A stretch of 29,328 nt of DNA from an uncultured Nitrososphaera sp. (GTDB lineage Archaea > Thermoproteota > Nitrososphaeria > Nitrososphaerales > Nitrososphaeraceae), in the NCBI GenBank assembly GCA_946480575.1, contig CAMLKF010000016.1, positions 1 through 29,328 on the forward strand, given 5' to 3'. Numbering within the stretch: the first letter of the stretch is position 1; each line of letters begins with the position of its first letter. The notes beneath the pieces were generated by a model. It was not told where the DNA came from, made no database searches, and was given only the letters and a program-made list of their open reading frames with translations. A program made the position numbers and the translations under genes. Below are positions 6,994 to 14,537 of the stretch, piece after piece.

Positions 6994-7740
6994 ATGGGCA
7001 AGAGAACACTCGTCCGCAGAAGGGGCCGCGGAGGCAAGCAGTTCCGAGCAATAATTATCGGCAAGATTGCGCCAGCAAAGTACCCCAACTTTAAGCTAGA
7101 AGAGCATCACACAGGTAGGGTGGTTGACATTGTTCACGAGCGGGGGCGCGATGCGCCGCTTGCAAAGATCCTCTTTGACGACGGCAGGTATTCGTACGTC
7201 CCGGCGCCAGAAGGCACTATAGTTGGAAACACCATAGAGGCAGGCACTGGCACGGCTGCAAGGGCTGGCAACATCATTGCCCTTGAATCAGTACCGGATG
7301 GCACGGTCGTCTGCAACATCGAAAAGAATGCCGGCGACGGCGGCAAGCTGATAAAAGCAGCGGGCTCATCGGCAGTGGTGTTTGCTCACGGCACAGAAGG
7401 AGTCACAATCAAGTTCCCGTCAGGCAAGTCCCTCACGCTCAACTCAAAATGCAGGGCGATGGTGGGCGCAATTTCGGGCGGCGGGCACAAAGAAAAGCCG
7501 TTCCTGAAGGCAGGCATCAGGGCAAAATACATGCAGGCCCATGGAAGGCTGTACCCGACTGTCAGGGGCATCGCCCAGGCTGCAGTCTACCACCCGCATG
7601 GAGGTGGAAGGCACCAGCATATCGGCCGCCAGTCATCTGTGGGCAGGACAACCCCGCCTGGCCGCAAGGTTGGCAACGTTGCCCCGCGCAAGACCGGCCG
7701 CGGCAGGATAAGGGACCCGAAGCAGCAAAAGGCTCGCTGA
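6994..7740 (+). CDS. rpl2: Large ribosomal subunit protein uL2
   Basis: A 248-residue uL2 of archaeal length. It starts MGKRTLVRRRGRGGKQF. The C-terminal third holds the peptidyl-transferase-proximal loop HPHGGGRHQH followed by TTPPGRKVGNVAPRKTGRGR. It binds 23S rRNA near the peptidyl transferase centre and helps join the subunits. Its neighbours here are not the usual S10-operon ribosomal proteins: a VOC gene lies upstream and a DUF6659-like gene downstream, and the gene seems to have its own promoter and terminator. Confidence 0.97.
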   Translation: MGKRTLVRRRGRGGKQFRAIIIGKIAPAKYPNFKLEEHHTGRVVDIVHERGRDAPLAKILFDDGRYSYVPAPEGTIVGNTIEAGTGTAARAGNIIALESVPDGTVVCNIEKNAGDGGKLIKAAGSSAVVFAHGTEGVTIKFPSGKSLTLNSKCRAMVGAISGGGHKEKPFLKAGIRAKYMQAHGRLYPTVRGIAQAAVYHPHGGGRHQHIGRQSSVGRTTPPGRKVGNVAPRKTGRGRIRDPKQQKAR

Positions 7741-7742
7741 CC

Positions 7743-7769
7743 TTTTTCTCCTTTTTTTGGCAATTTTTT
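7743..7769 (+). terminator. T-rich terminator after uL2
   Basis: Three T tracts (5, 7 and 6 T) follow directly after the uL2 stop codon, a strong archaeal oligo-T termination signal. Confidence 0.65.
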
Positions 7770-7776
7770 CGCAACG

Positions 7777-7790
7777 GCTATATTCTATTC
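7777..7790 (+). promoter_or_regulatory. TATA box of the DUF6659-like gene
   Basis: GCTATATTCTATTC is centred about 30 bases upstream of the ATG at 7815, just after the uL2 terminator. Confidence 0.45.
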
Positions 7791-7814
7791 ATTATTTTAG
7801 GGATATCAACAAAT

Positions 7815-8327
7815 ATGAGGGCGGAGCAATTTTCAAAGAACGTGTTGTCGCTTGACTCCCAGATCAGGTTTGCCGGGGTGATGGAAAAATCCGGCCATCT
7901 TTATGCCAGCGCCTGGAGCAATGAAGCTGAGGAGTATCTCAAAGGCCGGAACCCCGAGGTCAGCCTTGCCCAGTCTGTCTACATCGTCGACCTGCGCAAA
8001 ATGTTCACGCAGGAGCTTGGCAGCCTAAAGGCCGTCACTTACATCTATGACAAGGTCAAGCTGATAAGCCTGCCAGTCAAGGAGCACGTCCTAGTCGTTT
8101 CTACAGAGACCAGAATCGGCTCTGACGAGCTGATCGAGAAAATCCTAAAATATGTGAAATCTGTCGAGCAGGAACTGTCGCTGTACTCGCCTGGCAACAT
8201 CGTGAACGAGGAAAAGAAGGAGGCGCTGAGGAACCTGCGCGATTCAGGGATTGCAGAAGATTTGATAGCAGAGCAGCTCGACCTTGACGTCAACACAGTC
8301 AAGATGCTCATCGCTGAGATGAAATAG
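7815..8327 (+). CDS. DUF6659-like (roadblock-type) protein with C-terminal helical region
   Basis: A 170-residue protein. I place the start at the ATG 7815 because it follows a TATA box; the open frame extends further upstream only as a shadow of uL2. Residues 1-115 show a profilin/roadblock-like pattern (LSLDSQIRFAGVMEKSGHLY, then HVLVVSTETRIGSDELIEKIL). This resembles the DUF6659 proteins common in Thaumarchaeota, which may sense or scaffold small GTPases. The last 50 residues include SGIAEDLIAEQLDLDVNTVK, which resembles a helix-turn-helix. Monocistronic. Function unknown. Confidence 0.72.
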   Translation: MRAEQFSKNVLSLDSQIRFAGVMEKSGHLYASAWSNEAEEYLKGRNPEVSLAQSVYIVDLRKMFTQELGSLKAVTYIYDKVKLISLPVKEHVLVVSTETRIGSDELIEKILKYVKSVEQELSLYSPGNIVNEEKKEALRNLRDSGIAEDLIAEQLDLDVNTVKMLIAEMK

Positions 8328-8332
8328 TCATC

Positions 8333-8557
8333 CTATCCTATTCCCTTGAACTGCTCCAGCGACTTCCACAGATACCATGTGGCGACGCTGCAGCATGGCT
8401 TCCACGCACCCTCGTTGAGCAGTATCGCAGGTATCCCGGCTACCAAGCCGCTGCCAAGGGTTGGAATGCCGGCGTCTTTTGCCCGCTTGAGAGCCTTTTT
8501 GGTACTTCCTACTGCGTACACCTGCGGCGTCATCTTTTGGCCCGTCGCCTTCTTCAT
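8333..8557 (-). CDS. PAC2-family protein, C-terminal part of a split gene
   Basis: A 74-residue frame starting with the ATG that overlaps the stop of the upstream part (ATGA). It carries the PAC2 signature VYAVGSTKKALKRAKDAGIP and SGLVAGIPAILLNEGAW. In intact PAC2 proteins these follow directly after the IISAAG-type segment that ends the other frame. After LNEGAW the sequence stops resembling the family, and about 50 expected residues are missing. The gene is therefore probably both frameshifted and C-terminally truncated. It could still be translated as a coupled second chain. Confidence 0.55.
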   Translation of the reverse strand: MKKATGQKMTPQVYAVGSTKKALKRAKDAGIPTLGSGLVAGIPAILLNEGAWKPCCSVATWYLWKSLEQFKGIG

Positions 8558-8892
8558 AAGGTAATGCCTGCGGCGCTTATGACAAGCTCGCAGCCGCTGT
8601 CGGCGGCCCACTGAAGCATAGTGTTTGCCACGGGCCGGAACATCGACTGGTCAAGCTTCAGCTTGGAAACGAAAAATGCTAGCTTTAGCTCTTCGTTGGC
8701 ATAGACTCTTGCAGGAAAGTTAGGAGCTGAGTTGCAGATCACGGACAGCGCTGGGAAAGCTGGCGGGTCGAGCACTGCCACGAACTCTGTCTTGAGCGAG
8801 TGGATGAGGCACTCTGACGCAATGGCGTTTGCAAGATCAATGCTTGGAAAGCCGTCAAGGACTATGCCGCCTTTAAGATCCACATCTTTCAT
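8554..8892 (-). CDS. PAC2-family protein (proteasome-assembly-chaperone-like), N-terminal part
   Basis: The N-terminal half of a PAC2 (DUF75) protein: MKDVDLKGGIVLDGFPSIDL, then AVLDPPAFPALSVI and ELKLAFFVSKLKLDQ, ending at CELVISAAGITL. PAC2 proteins in archaea are related to eukaryotic proteasome assembly chaperones; their archaeal role is unproven. An upstream TTG at 8916 is in frame, but the ATG at 8892 gives the usual N-terminus of the family. The frame ends at a TGA inside an ATGA overlap, and the rest of the domain is in the next frame. It lies 32 bases downstream of the kinase gene. Confidence 0.65.
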   Translation of the reverse strand: MKDVDLKGGIVLDGFPSIDLANAIASECLIHSLKTEFVAVLDPPAFPALSVICNSAPNFPARVYANEELKLAFFVSKLKLDQSMFRPVANTMLQWAADSGCELVISAAGITL

Positions 8893-8948
8893 TCCGCGGA
8901 TCTCGGGTTCTGCCAAACAATGCAGCTTTAGCTTTGCCAGAATAAAAG

Positions 8949-9731
8949 CTATATCTGGAGCGAGTCAAGCACTGCCTGCAAGTTAGCATCTGTCTGGTCT
9001 TGCTTGTAGATCCTGAGCACGGCCAAGGCTGCATCCCTGTCGACCTCGCCTAGGATTTTTTTCACCTGGCCTGCCACCGCACCATGAAGAAATATCGACT
9101 GCGCCGCGGCAGTGACGTTGCTTGTTTTCCTCGCCGTGCTGGCGCTCTCAAAATCAATGATGCAGGCTTTGTTGTTATTGTTATTGCCAACAATTACGTG
9201 GCGGTTCGGCCGGTTCAGCTCGCCGTGGTCAAGGCCTGCCCTGTCGAGGCTGTAGCATTGCTCAAGGACGGATCTTGCCATTCCGCGCACTTGTTTACGC
9301 GTCGCAGAGCTGACCCAATCGACTATACTCTGACCCTCGATAAACTCCATCGCGATCAGGTTCTTCGTGTGTCCTTCAAGGCGCGGGCCTATGCCGGCAT
9401 CATTTGCTATTTTGTGCAGGCGCGCCTCTTCGTTCATGCTCTTTCTGTCGGCGTCGACCCTCCTTACCTTGAGCGCGCAGGTTTTACCTCCGATCTTTGC
9501 TTTAAGCACAACCCCCACGCAGCCCTTGCCTGCAATGCGGGTGCCGTTTATGATTGTTCTTCCTCCAAGCACAAGCGACGTTACACCAAGCGACCTCATC
9601 TCTGCCAAGCGCTCGGCGTAGGCATCTTCAGTAAAGCGCGGATAAGAAATTATCCTGACAAGCCTGTCTGCTGACCCTATGCCCAGCTCGTCATCTGAAA
9701 ATGAGATGTTCTGTCGAGACAACTTCGCCAA
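8949..9731 (-). CDS. Predicted Ser/Thr kinase, RIO/Bud32-like (COG2112 type)
   Basis: A 260-residue atypical protein kinase. The glycine-rich start is RIAGKGCVGVVLKAKIGG, the ATP-binding Lys is in CALKVRR, the hinge is NLIAMEFIEG, the catalytic loop is HGELNRPNRHV (169-179) and the Mg-binding motif is IDFES (192-196). In the loop, Glu stands where most kinases have the catalytic Asp, which appears characteristic of this archaeal family. Five Asn in a row sit between the loop and IDFE. The frame overlaps the 3' end of cca by 41 bases and begins with TTG. The association with cca and thpR suggests a role in tRNA or translation control. Confidence 0.8.
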   Translation of the reverse strand: MAKLSRQNISFSDDELGIGSADRLVRIISYPRFTEDAYAERLAEMRSLGVTSLVLGGRTIINGTRIAGKGCVGVVLKAKIGGKTCALKVRRVDADRKSMNEEARLHKIANDAGIGPRLEGHTKNLIAMEFIEGQSIVDWVSSATRKQVRGMARSVLEQCYSLDRAGLDHGELNRPNRHVIVGNNNNNKACIIDFESASTARKTSNVTAAAQSIFLHGAVAGQVKKILGEVDRDAALAVLRIYKQDQTDANLQAVLDSLQI

Positions 9732-11061
9732 CAGCCTCCAGAGCCAATCCCTTGATTTTCCTCTCGCTTCCGCTATAAATTCGGAGCTTCTTTCTATCTG
9801 CTATCAGGTCCTTTGCGACACCGCTGTTTTCAATGCGGTCAAGCAGGAGCGACCTGGCAAATTGCCGCGCGTCGGTTGATTTCCTGTCCACCAGCACGGC
9901 GACCCTCATTTCCCTGTCAACCCACGTCACAAGCGGCTTCTTGTTTTTCGTCTCTGAAATAAAGCTGACAGTATCCTTTCTCCGGAATACCTCAGGCCCC
10001 TTTCTTTTTGTATAGGGCGGCAGCGTTATCGACTCGAGTAGAAACGCAAGCGCAGCTGAAGTTTTCTCGTCAGTGATACACGAGCTACGCAGTACGATAA
10101 AGTCGGCGATCTCTAGCTGCTTTGCCATTGCGTTGAGGCTGCGCTTGAGCTGTCCCCATATGATGTCTGGGCTTCGCTCTTTGTGTGTAAATTCTACCAC
10201 AAGCACATTTGGATACAGTTTTGCCGACGCTTTGGCATGCTTGTTTTTTTCCCTGAAGATTTGAAGCGAAGGGCTTGCAAGAAACGCCCTTGCAGCCAGC
10301 ACAAACCTGCCAACGCTTTCCGGCGATATAGCTGTCCCAAGGTTCCGCCTGCTATCGACGGGATCGATAATGATTACCGGGCTCCGGAACCCCTTGACGA
10401 TGTCAGAGTCGTAGTCGCCGGCGGCGATGACCTGCCGGTCCTGCATGTCTGCCGCCGCGCGTAGCACATTTTCAAACGAGCCGTACTTTAGCACGAGCAC
10501 TTCAGAGACGTAGCCGCTAAAGCCGCCCGTCGAAATCTCAGCGCCGTATATCCCTACTCCCTTGAAGAACTTTTTCAAGAGCCTTGCCTGCATCCTCTTT
10601 TCGTCGTCGAAATTGCTGCTTATGTATTCGGTGTGAAAGGGCGACCTGTCTGCCGCGCTCTGCCACTTGCCCTGCTCGACGTTGTAGCAGGGCACGACGT
10701 TCACCCTAATGCCCCTGACAAAGGCTTCAACGTAAGGATGATCGGAATATCGCAGCTTGGGCTTGTGCTTCTTCAGCGCTTCCTGTCCTATGCTTTTGCC
10801 GAGCACTTCGAATCTTTCTACGCTGACAGACGGCTTGATCTTGACGAAAATGTCAATGTCTGCATCGCCTCGCAGCCAGGTGCCCTTTGCAAACGACCCG
10901 CCAAAGATCACGTCTACAACCTCGTCCAGACTGGCGACCTGGTTTTCCACCAGCCGCTTTGCCTCCTGCGCTATTTTTGTCAGCTTGCTTGCCTCGCTCT
11001 TGGTAGGCTCGCAGAGTGAAAGCGCCTTGGGTATGACTGCGCTGACGTCAGGTGATGGCAT
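9691..11061 (-). CDS. cca: CCA-adding tRNA nucleotidyltransferase, archaeal class I
   Basis: A 456-residue enzyme that adds and repairs the CCA end of tRNA. This is needed here because the tRNA-Pro in this window does not encode CCA. The nucleotidyltransferase signature is FGGSFAKGTWLRGDADIDIF (53-72); Asp68 and Asp70 are the metal ligands. It is followed by the central domain (HPYVEAFVRGIRVNVVPCY) and tail domains of the archaeal class I enzyme, whose usual length is about 440-460. It starts 9 bases after thpR, with which it is commonly paired, and its end is overlapped by the kinase. Confidence 0.95.
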   Translation of the reverse strand: MPSPDVSAVIPKALSLCEPTKSEASKLTKIAQEAKRLVENQVASLDEVVDVIFGGSFAKGTWLRGDADIDIFVKIKPSVSVERFEVLGKSIGQEALKKHKPKLRYSDHPYVEAFVRGIRVNVVPCYNVEQGKWQSAADRSPFHTEYISSNFDDEKRMQARLLKKFFKGVGIYGAEISTGGFSGYVSEVLVLKYGSFENVLRAAADMQDRQVIAAGDYDSDIVKGFRSPVIIIDPVDSRRNLGTAISPESVGRFVLAARAFLASPSLQIFREKNKHAKASAKLYPNVLVVEFTHKERSPDIIWGQLKRSLNAMAKQLEIADFIVLRSSCITDEKTSAALAFLLESITLPPYTKRKGPEVFRRKDTVSFISETKNKKPLVTWVDREMRVAVLVDRKSTDARQFARSLLLDRIENSGVAKDLIADRKKLRIYSGSERKIKGLALEAVGEVVSTEHLIFR

Positions 11062-11070
11062 ATCTTCTTT

Positions 11071-11625
11071 TCACTTCTTTGCTGCTACGGTATAAATGTT
11101 CGAGTAAACTGGGCCGGAGGACGTGAGGTCGCTTTTCTTTAGGTGCACCCTGTCCACCGTGTCGATGCCAAAGGTCGCGCCTCGGTATTTTGAGGCGATG
11201 TCGGCCATTCTGACAGGCCGGCCCTTGGCACGGAAAATCGTGATGTGTGGCGAGAACGGCTTGTCGGCTTGAAATCCAAGCCCGGCCATCTTTGACACCA
11301 CATCGCCTGCAAGTGTAGACAGCTTTTGCCCGCCCGCAGAGTCGACGCCGACCCATATGACTCTGGCGGCGTCTGACTTTGGAAACGCGCCGACGCCGAC
11401 GTAGGTGATAGTAAACGGCTCAAACTTCACCTCTGACAGTTTTGCCTTTATGCTGTCGGCGTCGCCGTCGCGTATTTCGCCCAAGAAGATAAGTGTGAAA
11501 TGGAAATTGTGGGCCTCGATCGGCTTGACATCCCTTGCGCTCCACCCCTGTGCCGACATTATGTCGCTCTGCAGCCTGCCGATTGTTGCACTGCTGGCCA
11601 CGTCGACTGCGATAAAGGTGCGCAT
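11071..11625 (-). CDS. thpR: RNA 2',3'-cyclic phosphodiesterase (LigT/2H family)
   Basis: A 184-residue 2H phosphoesterase with both catalytic motifs, HFTL (His42) and HITI (His127), and the family start MRTFIAVDV. It opens 2',3'-cyclic phosphates to 2'-phosphates and is known as the archaeal and bacterial 2'-5' RNA ligase in vitro. The gene directly precedes cca, an arrangement conserved in archaea that implies cooperation in RNA 3'-end processing. Length is normal for the family. Confidence 0.93.
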   Translation of the reverse strand: MRTFIAVDVASSATIGRLQSDIMSAQGWSARDVKPIEAHNFHFTLIFLGEIRDGDADSIKAKLSEVKFEPFTITYVGVGAFPKSDAARVIWVGVDSAGGQKLSTLAGDVVSKMAGLGFQADKPFSPHITIFRAKGRPVRMADIASKYRGATFGIDTVDRVHLKKSDLTSSGPVYSNIYTVAAKK

Positions 11626-11668
11626 CGTTGTCCAACCGCCGATGTTTGTGACGTCTTATTATTACTTA

Positions 11669-11800
11669 TTACATGTCATGCTCTCGCTTCTGGTGCTCAC
11701 CCAGCTTGTCAAGGCTGTCAAACGACTTGCGGCATATATCGCACGTAAGCGGGTTGAGGTTGGGCTCGTTATAGTCTACTCCAGGCTCTCCTTGGTCCAT
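11669..11800 (-). CDS. Small single C2H2 zinc-finger protein
   Basis: A 43-residue protein. An acidic, Pro-rich N-terminus is followed by CDICRKSFDSLDKLGEHQKR and then EH, a C-x2-C-x12-H-x4-H finger that is classical except for its short end. Small one-finger proteins of this kind are frequent in Thaumarchaeota and may bind DNA, RNA or protein. The ATG is 25 bases from a TATA box centre, so the transcript is probably leaderless. It lies 43 bases upstream of thpR on the same strand and is likely the first gene of the thpR-cca-kinase operon. Confidence 0.78.
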   Translation of the reverse strand: MDQGEPGVDYNEPNLNPLTCDICRKSFDSLDKLGEHQKREHDM

Positions 11801-11820
11801 GAGTATCGTGTTGCAGCATC

Positions 11821-11830
11821 GAATAAAAAG
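11821..11830 (-). promoter_or_regulatory. TATA box of the C2H2/thpR/cca operon
   Basis: The minus strand reads CTTTTTATTC centred 25 bases from the ATG at 11800. No other good box is visible before thpR. Confidence 0.5.
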
Positions 11831-11867
11831 CAATTACAAAAAATTTTCAAGTTAAATATATGGCAGA

Positions 11868-12269
11868 ATGGCAGAAAATGTCGTGGCAGGCGCAGACAGC
11901 TTTGCAGTGGAGCAGGGCAAAGCACAAGAAGCGATCGAGTGGATGAACTCGTACGCCAAAAAGAACAGCCTGAAATTTGAGGCAAGGCTGGCGGGGCACT
12001 CGATGCAGACTGTCAAATTTGGCAGTTTTGAAATGATAGAATGGAGCGGCGATTGGTCGTCCGCCCGCAACATCATACGCAAGGCAAGCGGCAAGGTCAA
12101 AACCAGAACGATCGAGTCGGGCTACCATGAAAAGCGCGACTTGCTATCAGCGTTCTTTGGCGGCGGGACCGAGTACGCCAAGGTGTACTCTAATGGCAAG
12201 ATAGCAGGTCAGCTAGAGCTTGAAAAAAAGTCCGGCAGGTGGGCGGCCAAATCGGAAGCGTTTGTCTGA
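11868..12269 (+). CDS. Hypothetical protein, 133 residues
   Basis: The open frame shows good codon bias and starts at an ATG 68 bases from the divergently read zinc-finger gene. The protein has no membrane segment or signal peptide. It has an amphipathic helix (EQGKAQEAIEWMNSYAKKN), several predicted strands and many Lys, Arg and aromatic residues. One stretch reads FGSFEMIEWSGDWSSARNII, and the GGGTEYAKVYSNGKIAG segment looks like a beta hairpin. I do not recognise a family. A TTA-repeat and the convergent deoxyhypusine synthase-like gene follow immediately. Confidence 0.7.
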   Translation: MAENVVAGADSFAVEQGKAQEAIEWMNSYAKKNSLKFEARLAGHSMQTVKFGSFEMIEWSGDWSSARNIIRKASGKVKTRTIESGYHEKRDLLSAFFGGGTEYAKVYSNGKIAGQLELEKKSGRWAAKSEAFV

Positions 12270-12278
12270 TTATTATTA

Positions 12279-13349
12279 TTATTTGTTTTTGAAGTATATC
12301 CTCTTCATTTCTTGCACCCATAGGTCTTTTTTCTCGTATATCCGCTTGTGTTTCCTCGGCTTGCAGACAGACAGCGCGTAGGAGCAGAGTAGCGGGAAAT
12401 ACACCGACGAATCGCCGTACACGATGACGTTGCCCCTGTGGGACGTCTTTATCTTGCCCCAACTCTTGCCTTCCTGCAGTGTTGCGCCAGAGAGGCCGCC
12501 AGTGTCAGGGCGTGCGTCTGTCATCTGGATTAGGTAGTCCTGCCCGCTCTCCTTTATCTTCAAGATTTGATACAGTGTCGGGCCGGTCTGCTGGAAAAAG
12601 TTCTTGGGGACCCCGCCTCCAAGCTCGAGGCCGCCGGAGCGCTCGCTCTTCCACAGTATCGCGGCTGACTCGGCAATGTCCAGTATGACGTTAGGGAAAA
12701 CGCCCTTGCCTTCGAGCAGCAGCGGCAGCATGTTGAGACCAATCGACGAGTCGCCTATCGCCGGCATGTAGACCGGCACTTTATGTTCAAAAGCCTTGAC
12801 AAGGAACGACTTGTCAGGGTTCTTGGCGTTCTCCTTGGCAGCCTTGCCGAGCGCGTAGGCAATGTCGGCGGTGGACGCGTTCTGCGGGATGATGCCTTTT
12901 GCGCGCTTGATTTCCTTTTGCACGATAATGTCCTGCGCCTGCAGCGTTCCCATCTCCTTTATGTAAACGTCGTAAATCCTCACTATCTGCCTTGAATACA
13001 GGACGTCGTCATCCACGTCAAAATGCCCCTGCCTGACGGGAAGGTCGTACGCAAAGTGCAGGTCGTGGTAGACGTTGGCTCCTGTTGCCACTATCCAGTC
13101 AATAAAGCCGGCCTCTATCATCGCAGAAAGGGTCCGGCCAAGGCCAATAGGCGTCATGGCGCCTGCAAGCGTCAGGCATACTGTCGAGTTGGTGTCTATC
13201 ATGTCCTGCAGGATCTCTGCCGCTTCGGCCAGCCGCCGGGCGTTGTAACCGGTCGAGCCGTAAAATTTTATCAAGTCTGGAACGGTCATGTTTGCCAAAA
13301 CTTTTGGTGGGTCGATCTTCCTGCCGGTGAATGTATGCCTGCTATCCAC
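12279..13349 (-). CDS. Deoxyhypusine synthase-like protein (divergent, SpeY/homospermidine-type)
   Basis: A 356-residue member of the deoxyhypusine synthase fold. It keeps the catalytic Lys in SWGKI (Lys299). However, GGGVPKNFF (244-252) has Asn where true synthases have His in GGG-x-x-KHH, and the DYLIQMTDARPDTGGLSGAT segment matches bacterial deoxyhypusine synthase-like enzymes. Known family chemistry is NAD-dependent transfer of the aminobutyl group of spermidine. The acceptor here may be a polyamine such as putrescine (giving homospermidine) and not aIF5A. The start is GTG at 13349, about 25 bases from an ATATTTTAAAAG TATA-like box. A canonical paralogue lies at 18.8 kb. Confidence 0.82.
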   Translation of the reverse strand: MDSRHTFTGRKIDPPKVLANMTVPDLIKFYGSTGYNARRLAEAAEILQDMIDTNSTVCLTLAGAMTPIGLGRTLSAMIEAGFIDWIVATGANVYHDLHFAYDLPVRQGHFDVDDDVLYSRQIVRIYDVYIKEMGTLQAQDIIVQKEIKRAKGIIPQNASTADIAYALGKAAKENAKNPDKSFLVKAFEHKVPVYMPAIGDSSIGLNMLPLLLEGKGVFPNVILDIAESAAILWKSERSGGLELGGGVPKNFFQQTGPTLYQILKIKESGQDYLIQMTDARPDTGGLSGATLQEGKSWGKIKTSHRGNVIVYGDSSVYFPLLCSYALSVCKPRKHKRIYEKKDLWVQEMKRIYFKNK

Positions 13350-13383
13350 CCTTTTGCTAAAAAGACACTTGCTTTTAAAATAT

Positions 13384-14268
13384 TCACTTCTTTTTCAGGA
13401 GCAGGCAGGCGCAGGCGGCGCTGTGGAAGTGCAGAGGGACCTGTGGATCTGCCCTGCCTGCATCGGCCTGGCTGCACTTTACCCATTTCCCGGCATCGTA
13501 GCGGTAGAATTCTTTCCTTGACACCGAAAAACGATCAACAAGCTTAGCAAGCGTCTCTCTGTCGTAGACTCGGTGCTTCGGTTTTTTGCTCTTGCCATAA
13601 GGCACCGTAATTATCGCGGTGCCGCCTTTTTTTAGCACCCGGAAAATTTCCTTCATCGCCTTTGCGTCGCCGCTTTTGTCGCTGACGCCGCGGTCAAAAC
13701 CAATGTGCTCGATCGTGCTTATCGATATCACTTGGTCAAATGCCCCGTCCCGGAATCCTGCTGATCCGGCGTCCATCATCGCGTCGCAGCCTTGTACCAG
13801 ATCGATCCCAAGCACTTGCCACCTGCTGCTTCCAAATTCTCTCATTGCTTGTGCAAGAGCGGAACCCGCAGACCCGACATCAAGTATCGCCGCGCTCCTT
13901 CGGGACGACATGAGGTTTCTGGCCAAAAAGTCATACTCGACTAGTCTTTCTGATGTGACGCCTGTGAGAAGGCTGTGGACGTCAAGCCTGACGTGCTTGC
14001 CGGCTGCTGACAGCGAATAAACAGGGATGTCCAGACCTGTCCGCTCGTTCTTCCTGTACCTGACAACGTGGATGATTTTCTTTTGCTGCAGCTCTGCGAT
14101 TGTTTTTATTATTTCAGACATGCTGCTGACTCCACCTGCCTGCCGGAATAGCAAATATTGATCGGCAGGTGTTTGTTTCAAAATTGACATTATGCGATCC
14201 TGAAGCCGCTGCAAACATTGCAAGCTAGCGGCTGATCCTTTTTTTATCTTTCTTAAATTAACTGTCAC
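13384..14268 (-). CDS. Class I SAM-dependent methyltransferase with N-terminal winged-helix-like domain
   Basis: A 294-residue protein. Residues 1-100 look like a winged-helix domain (SMSEIIKTIAELQQKKIIHV). A Rossmann methyltransferase domain follows: motif I AILDVGSAGSALAQA, then LGIDLV, FDQVISISTIEHIG and the EIFRVLKKGGTAIITVPYG motif of methyltransferase type 11. The start is uncertain: GTG 14268 opens the frame, but an ATG at 14190 (MSILKQTP) lies after an AT-rich TTAATTTAAG and may be the real one. The substrate is unknown; the DNA-binding-like domain could mean a regulatory role. Confidence 0.78.
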   Translation of the reverse strand: MTVNLRKIKKGSAASLQCLQRLQDRIMSILKQTPADQYLLFRQAGGVSSMSEIIKTIAELQQKKIIHVVRYRKNERTGLDIPVYSLSAAGKHVRLDVHSLLTGVTSERLVEYDFLARNLMSSRRSAAILDVGSAGSALAQAMREFGSSRWQVLGIDLVQGCDAMMDAGSAGFRDGAFDQVISISTIEHIGFDRGVSDKSGDAKAMKEIFRVLKKGGTAIITVPYGKSKKPKHRVYDRETLAKLVDRFSVSRKEFYRYDAGKWVKCSQADAGRADPQVPLHFHSAACACLLLKKK

Positions 14269-14318
14269 AGCTTGCCATGTACCTGATCGTGAGATTGGCT
14301 GACTACACTGTTAGAACG

Positions 14319-14486
14319 TCAAGCGCTTTTTCGCAGTGTTTTCACTTTTTCGAAAAGCTCTTTCGGAAAAACATCTGCAAACTGCTCAAAGCTCTGCACG
14401 CCGTACTTTGCCCTGTATTCCTGCTTTCTCTTTTCATACTCTTCTGCAAGCTAGCGAAAGTCGGCTTCCTTGATCCTGACTTCCGT
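14319..14486 (-). pseudogene. Remnant of a small helical protein with an in-frame stop
   Basis: One minus-strand frame reads VRIKEADFR, a TAG stop (14451-14453), then LAEEYEKRKQEYRAKYGVQS and a further 24 residues ending in TLRKSA. The continuity of charge pattern and helix propensity across the stop suggests a disrupted gene. No start codon is present upstream of it. The family is not recognised. Confidence 0.35.
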
Positions 14487-14537
14487 ATTTAATATATGTT
14501 GTGACTCATATCTCTACTAAATGAGTTATAATAGTCT

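Noticed and set aside
7449..8327. 292-codon frame including the DUF6659-like gene
   Set aside because: Its first 122 codons overlap uL2 and its terminator in another frame; the TATA box and the ATG at 7815 define the real start.
9164..9188. GTT/ATT repeat as a microsatellite element
   Set aside because: It encodes the Asn run of the kinase in frame and is simply coding sequence.
12270..12286. TTA trinucleotide repeat
   Set aside because: Short, between convergent genes, with no sign of function beyond low complexity.
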